In this document: piece by piece, positions 17,976 through 20,749 of the stretch
Position numbering within the stretch: the first letter of the stretch is position 1
How the letters are laid out: each line of letters opens with the position of its first letter
Position numbers and translations under genes: made by a program
Origin: Gloeopeniophorella convolvens
Lineage: Eukaryota; Basidiomycota; Agaricomycetes; Russulales
Assembly: GCA_022496205.1 (NCBI GenBank)
Contig: WTXD01000181.1
Span: 1 to 20,749 of the forward strand
Length of the DNA stretch: 20,749 nt
Direction: 5' to 3'
Notes under the pieces: generated by a model
What the model saw: the letters and a program-made list of their open reading frames with translations, nothing else
What the model was told of the DNA's origin: nothing
The model's database searches: none

Positions 17976-18336
17976 CCGGTTCGTCATACCCTCGTGTCGT
18001 CTCCTTGTCTCTAACATTTCTTTCTTTAGCAGGTGATGGCGATGAGAATGAACCCGGGATCAAGAGACGTTCCACAACTGCGTTGGACGGCGACTGGGAT
18101 CGGTTCTCAGTCTCTGAGGTCAGGGCAACACTCGGGCCTGGGGTCGGTTCCTCCAAGCTCGAGGTTGCCGTATTCGTACTTGCGCCTGCGTTGTGCTCAG
18201 CACTCCCTGACTGAGGCTCTACGACCTCAGGAGGGTTGTCTTTGTCCGTCGCAGGGGTCGAGCGCGTGGACATCGTTCGCACCGGGACTGGTATAGCGGA
18301 TGGGGTTTTCCCTTTTCCTTTGTCTTTCTTCAACAT
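17956..18336 (-). CDS. gag: Gag N-terminal segment (126 aa to first frame break)
   Basis: This is the first ATG after the 5' LTR. It opens with the basic stretch MLKKDKGKGK, followed by a Ser/Thr/Pro-rich, low-complexity acidic region typical of the disordered N-terminus of fungal Gag. The frame ends at TGA 17956. A continuing Gag-like sequence (PALIKKEVLTAHDMD) is open in the next frame from about 17970. The switch lies at a C4 run (plus strand GGGG, 17969-17972), consistent with one lost base. Confidence 0.6.
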   Translation of the reverse strand: MLKKDKGKGKTPSAIPVPVRTMSTRSTPATDKDNPPEVVEPQSGSAEHNAGASTNTATSSLEEPTPGPSVALTSETENRSQSPSNAVVERLLIPGSFSSPSPAKERNVRDKETTRGYDEPVAPLQL

Positions 18337-18499
18337 GTGTCTTAGATCAGGTATTAGGGGGTTTTACTGATACTTTGTTTGAGTGTTATGTGGTGGTTAA
18401 AAAGATGTAAGGGTGTATATCTTGCAGGCACTCCAATAATAACCAGGATCCAACTATATCAGTGGGACGACTAGTTACGCGTGAAGTAGGTACAAGATG

Positions 18500-18524
18500 G
18501 GTCTCCCTCGCAACGAGGGAGACC
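18500..18524 (-). other. Perfect 11-bp-stem, 3-nt-loop hairpin in the LTR, just after TATA
   Basis: GGTCTCCCTCG pairs fully with CGAGGGAGACC across a 3-nt loop. The copy in the other LTR (9162-9186) has the same stem and a loop differing by one transition. Lying 5-30 bases after TATA, it would sit at or near the start of the element RNA and, through R, at both ends. Confidence 0.7.
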
Positions 18525-18528
18525 GTCA

Positions 18529-18535
18529 TTTTATA
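18529..18535 (-). promoter_or_regulatory. TATA box of the gypsy promoter LTR
   Basis: GATATAAAATGA on the minus strand contains TATAAAA. It is identical in the other LTR (9191-9197). It lies mid-LTR, as expected for the U3/R boundary. Confidence 0.55.
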
Positions 18536-18659
18536 TCTACTTGATAATCACACGCACTCGCCGTCCAACCTACCCGGTACATACCCGATCCTTCAATCAC
18601 GCTACAACGCCGGGACGAACACATGGGATCCCGATCCACACGTGGTCGCGCCCCTTACA

Positions 18660-18811
18660 GCCGCCGATGACTAGTTCAGGAACCCTGGGTGCAGGCATAT
18701 GTTGCACTTACGACTGCGAGGATTATTTATCCTTCTGGGCACTGATTCGAGAGGATCACATACGACGTCGCGAGGAGCCCTGATTAAGCCGCTGAAACCT
18801 ATCGCCAATCG
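18660..18811. other. Right flank of the gypsy element
   Basis: No gene recognised. It begins GCCGCCGAT directly after the LTR and shows no copy of the GGGAT that precedes the other LTR. Confidence 0.4.
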
Positions 18812-19018
18812 TCAAAGAAAGCGTGAGTGCGCGATAACGTGTGCGTCATCAAAGTACGAACCGAAGAAAATGTGCACGCATGCGAGGTTCGCCAAGTAGC
18901 GATGGAAGATGAACAACAATTTCATCTTTGTCATGGGCCGCATCCACATGAATTTTACCTCATCTCCAAGGTTCAGAAGATGGTCGTAGTACAGAATGGC
19001 CATCCCGATAGCTACCAT
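18812..19018 (-). pseudogene. Fragment of a DUF6533-like membrane protein
   Basis: The 68-residue frame has a hydrophobic start and the pattern LYYDHLLNLGDEVKFMW-RP, then LLFIFHRYLANL. This resembles the start of basidiomycete DUF6533 proteins (YD-h-LTL--E-yiW-RP...LF-lNRY), predicted multi-pass membrane proteins of unknown function. Only the first transmembrane part is seen. The rest, downstream on the minus strand toward the gypsy LTR, is not recognisable. It may have been cut when the retroelement or a rearrangement arrived. Confidence 0.45.
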
Positions 19019-19359
19019 GCAGTCGGGGTTAGCAACTACCTTCGCAACCGCATTGGAACGTAAAAGGACATACCCGTCAGGTACTGCCCTCCACGAATTT
19101 CGGAGGTAAGGCGCTGGTCAGAAAGCATGGGAAAGGAGAAGGTGGAACGGGGGAAATCGGCACTTTCGCCCTTGGAGATTCACAAGAGAGTCTCCAAGAT
19201 ATACAGAGTCACCCTAAGAGATATGGAGCAGAGCCTTGTCTTCACCAGCCACATGGCAGCGGTTCAAGAACGGGGGTGACATCAGCCATCGCTGAGAGTT
19301 GGACCTGATTGATGCCATCTTATGAATAATGGGGCAGACACTTTTGGAATGAATCTCGT
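19019..19359. other. Interval before the copia element, nothing recognised
   Basis: I see no gene, RNA or clear repeat. It is of mixed composition, purine-rich around 19100-19150. Confidence 0.4.
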
Positions 19360-19383
19360 ATGTCCTTATTCATTTACTATACG

Positions 19384-19393
19384 CTTTATATTC
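19384..19393 (+). promoter_or_regulatory. TATA-like element of the copia LTR
   Basis: CTTTATATTC, followed 9 bases later by a perfect 8-bp-stem hairpin (19402-19423). Position is plausible for the U3/R boundary, but the LTR start is unknown. Confidence 0.35.
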
Positions 19394-19401
19394 TATGCGC
19401 G

Positions 19402-19423
19402 CGCGTGCGGACAAACGCACGCG
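19402..19423 (+). other. Perfect 8-bp-stem hairpin after the copia TATA
   Basis: CGCGTGCG pairs with CGCACGCG across a 6-nt GACAAA loop. Confidence 0.6.
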
Positions 19424-19614
19424 AGTCCTTTTACCTTCGTACTTTCTGTGCCGGTGGCCCGGGCCGGGCCCCGGCGATTCGTTTCACGCTAAGTCGTGCG
19501 CGTTGTCTATGCCCGCAAGGGCTTGCACATTTGCTTCCGGGTGGCTTGAATTTTGGTACTGTACAGCAGTGGCTGAGCCTGTTGATAACCGACTGTTCGA
19601 GCACCAGCCACCTC

Positions 19615-19789
19615 AGTTCTCGCCTTACCAGCGCGCGAGTATACTGAGGTGAGCATACTTTAGTTAGTTTGATTGCCAAACCTGTACTTAACTGCCTCAG
19701 CGGCGCTTCCGTTTCGTACAGGTGAATAAACAATAGTTCTCGCCTTACCAGCGCGCGAGTATACTGAGCGGCGCTTCCGTTTCGTACAG
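19615..19789 (+). repeat. Tandem copies of a spliced-looking unit, one with and one without an intron
   Basis: Block A (34 bp) occurs at 19615-19648 and 19735-19768, and block B (21 bp) at 19701-19721 and 19769-19789; all copies are identical. In the first copy A and B are separated by 52 bp with GT-AG ends. In the second they are joined directly. Confidence 0.85.
19649..19700 (+). other. Candidate 52-nt spliceosomal intron in the copia leader/LTR
   Basis: GTGAGC donor, ACTTAACT branch-like site 9-10 bases before the end, and CCTCAG acceptor. Length matches the 50-52 nt introns elsewhere in the window. Its exact absence from the second copy supports removal by splicing. Confidence 0.6.
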
Positions 19790-19844
19790 AATCACTTCGC
19801 ACGCTTTCGAGAACCACCCGATACCCGGGCTATTTATTTCTACA

Positions 19845-19856
19845 GGTTATGGGCCC
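19845..19856 (+). other. Primer binding site, initiator tRNA-Met half-molecule type
   Basis: GGTTATGGGCCC is complementary to the anticodon region of eukaryotic initiator tRNA-Met (GGGCCCAUAACC). It directly follows the LTR end CA. The ATG inside it is the likely Gag start. Confidence 0.72.
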
Positions 19857-20749
19857 TGAGGACGCCTCTAATACCACTACTGCTGCTAAAACCGACTCTT
19901 CCTTCCATGGCTACTTCCTCTGCGACTTCTTCCCTCGCCCCACGTCCCTCGTGGAGGCACTTCCCTCTTCCATCCCTCGTCTTGAGCCCAATGGTTCGAA
20001 CTGGGCCATCTTCTCTATGCGTTTCCGGGACACCATGATGGTGAACCGGCGTTGGGGCTACTTCACTGGGTCGATCTCGCGACCCGAGCCCAAGGACCCG
20101 AAGAAGCCGACAGCAGATGAGCTGAAAGAGATGGAGGACTGGGACTACGAGAACATAGTCGCACGACACCTGCTCACGCAACGTCTCCCGACACGACGGC
20201 AGTACGGCTCACCGCCGTGGAGACCGCGAAGGAGCGCTGGGAGATAGTCAGCCGGACGTTCAAGGCGAAGAGTGCGTACGCACAGAACGACCTCGAGAAT
20301 GCTTTCTTCGAAATGCGTTGCCCGCGGAACGGCGACATTCGGGCATTTCTTGCGGACCTACGGGTCAAGCGCGAGGAGCTCGCTGCCGCCGGCGTCAGTG
20401 TCGAAGAAAGGACTACCGACGCACCGTTCTCCCGGCATTCCCGAAGACCTGGCCCGTTTTGCGTCACAGCTCCTAGCGGCGTACCGTATCGCAGACCCGA
20501 CAAAACCCTTTCCACCGAGATCCTTATCGACCACATTCCGAGGAGGCCGATCGCATGCGCAACCGGCGCGGCGCGGACAGCTCCAAGTCGAAGAAGGAGG
20601 CCAACGACGAGGCGCTGGCTGTCGGCTCGGACGGAAAAGGAAAAGCCAAGCGCAAGGGCAACTGCCACAACTGCGGCAAGGGCGGTCACTGGGCACGCGA
20701 GTGCCGCCACCTAAACAAGACAAAAACAAAGAGTCAGCACCGCGCAGAA
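19849..20749 (+). pseudogene. gag: Ty1/copia Gag with CCHC zinc knuckle, five frame breaks, partial
   Basis: Coat protein of a copia element. The start ATG lies within the primer site. N-terminal landmarks are IPRLEPNGSNWAIFSMRFRD and ARHLLTQRLP. After a frame change come TAVETAKERWEIVSRTF and the capsid segment NDLENAFFEMRCPRNGDIRAFL. A Lys/Ser-rich linker leads to a perfect zinc knuckle CHNCGKGGHWAREC (20663-20704). Frame changes lie at 20187-20190 (CCC), 20410-20411 (GG), 20434-20435 (GG), 20512-20513 (CC) and 20538-20539 (CC). Every one moves the frame by the same step, consistent with one lost base in a short G or C run. Apart from these the protein is fully sensible. The sequence stays open to the window end. 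Confidence 0.8.

Larger units (their letters stand above)
9068..18659 (-). mobile_element. Ty3/gypsy chromovirus LTR retrotransposon, 9592 bp, both LTRs present
   Basis: The order Gag, protease, RT, RNase H, integrase, chromodomain identifies a Ty3/gypsy (Metaviridae) chromovirus. It is bounded by 254-bp LTRs with TGTAAGGG/CCCTTACA ends. It is transcribed on the minus strand, from the LTR at 18659 toward 9068. Everything from about 16660 to 9355 lies in a single frame, interrupted only by seven TGA codons, while Gag upstream has three single-base frame breaks. The LTRs differ at 5 of 254 positions (about 2%), so insertion was fairly recent. No target-site duplication is visible (GGGAT before, GCCGC after). 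The length is unusual because of an acidic linker before the protease and a long extension after the chromodomain. As read it cannot encode a full polyprotein. Confidence 0.93.
18406..18659 (-). repeat. 5' LTR (promoter LTR) of the gypsy element (254 bp)
   Basis: Same length and ends as the copy at 9068-9321. It lies upstream of gag on the minus strand, so it should drive transcription. The Gag ATG at 18336 follows 69 bases after its inner edge. The sequence just inside (TCTTTTTAACC, minus strand) lacks the TGG expected of a primer site complementary to a tRNA 3' end. Confidence 0.95.
19360..20749 (+). mobile_element. 5' end of a Ty1/copia retrotransposon, runs off the window
   Basis: An LTR end (TACA at 19841-19844) is followed at once by GGTTATGGGCCC, complementary to the anticodon stem-loop of initiator tRNA-Met, the half-tRNA primer known from Drosophila copia. 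A copia-type Gag with zinc knuckle follows. The LTR start is not determined: 19360 (TGTCC, just before a TATA-like stretch) is a guess. Protease, integrase and RT would lie beyond 20749. Confidence 0.65.

Noticed and set aside
9068..18659. Repeat-induced point mutation of the ascomycete type
   Set aside because: That process favours CpA and would create TAA and TAG. Here only TGA appears in pol, and all LTR changes are at CpG.

Overview
The window looks like a transposon-dense stretch of a basidiomycete (most likely Agaricomycete) nuclear genome. Evidence: several 50-70 nt GT-AG introns with CTRAY-type branch points, a Plavaka-type transposase, a Ty3/gypsy chromovirus, a Ty1/copia element, and fragments resembling the basidiomycete families DUF6698 and DUF6533. 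All names come from reading the translations; no database was searched.

Layout. (1) 1-474: no gene recognised. (2) 538-4987 (+): C-terminal half of a Plavaka-type transposase in five exons, with one in-frame TGA. Its third intron (1426-4160) is swollen from about 52 nt to 2.7 kb by a second element with 25-bp imperfect terminal inverted repeats (1450-4132). That element holds an AT-rich left part with a short telomere-like repeat and a C-rich core that resembles a broken captured gene. (3) 5237-6961 (+): a broken multi-intron gene resembling DUF6698. (4) 6962-9067: no gene; degenerate tandem repeats, a tRNA-like (SINE-like) Pol III promoter pair and hairpins. (5) 9068-18659 (-): a complete 9592-bp Ty3/gypsy chromovirus between two 254-bp LTRs. 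Gag, an acidic linker, protease, RT-RNase H, integrase, chromodomain and a long unidentified C-terminal extension follow in order. (6) 18812-19018 (-): fragment of a DUF6533-like membrane protein. (7) about 19360-20749 (+): 5' end of a Ty1/copia element, with LTR end, half-tRNA primer site and Gag with zinc knuckle, running off the window.

Two kinds of damage recur. First, TGA codons stand where CGA (Arg) would be expected: seven in the gypsy polyprotein, one in Plavaka and one in the DUF6698-like gene. All five differences between the gypsy LTRs are also CpG transitions, which suggests deamination of methylated CpG. Second, single-base losses in short runs break gypsy Gag (three), copia Gag (five) and the DUF6698-like gene (several). 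These may be real decay or uncorrected sequencing error.

The most interesting structures are: the tandem sequence before copia Gag, where one copy carries a perfect 52-nt GT-AG intron and the other lacks exactly that segment; the roughly 670-residue extension after the gypsy chromodomain, which shares a CxxC-x2-YL-x-H motif with the linker before the protease; and the nested element lying wholly within a Plavaka intron.
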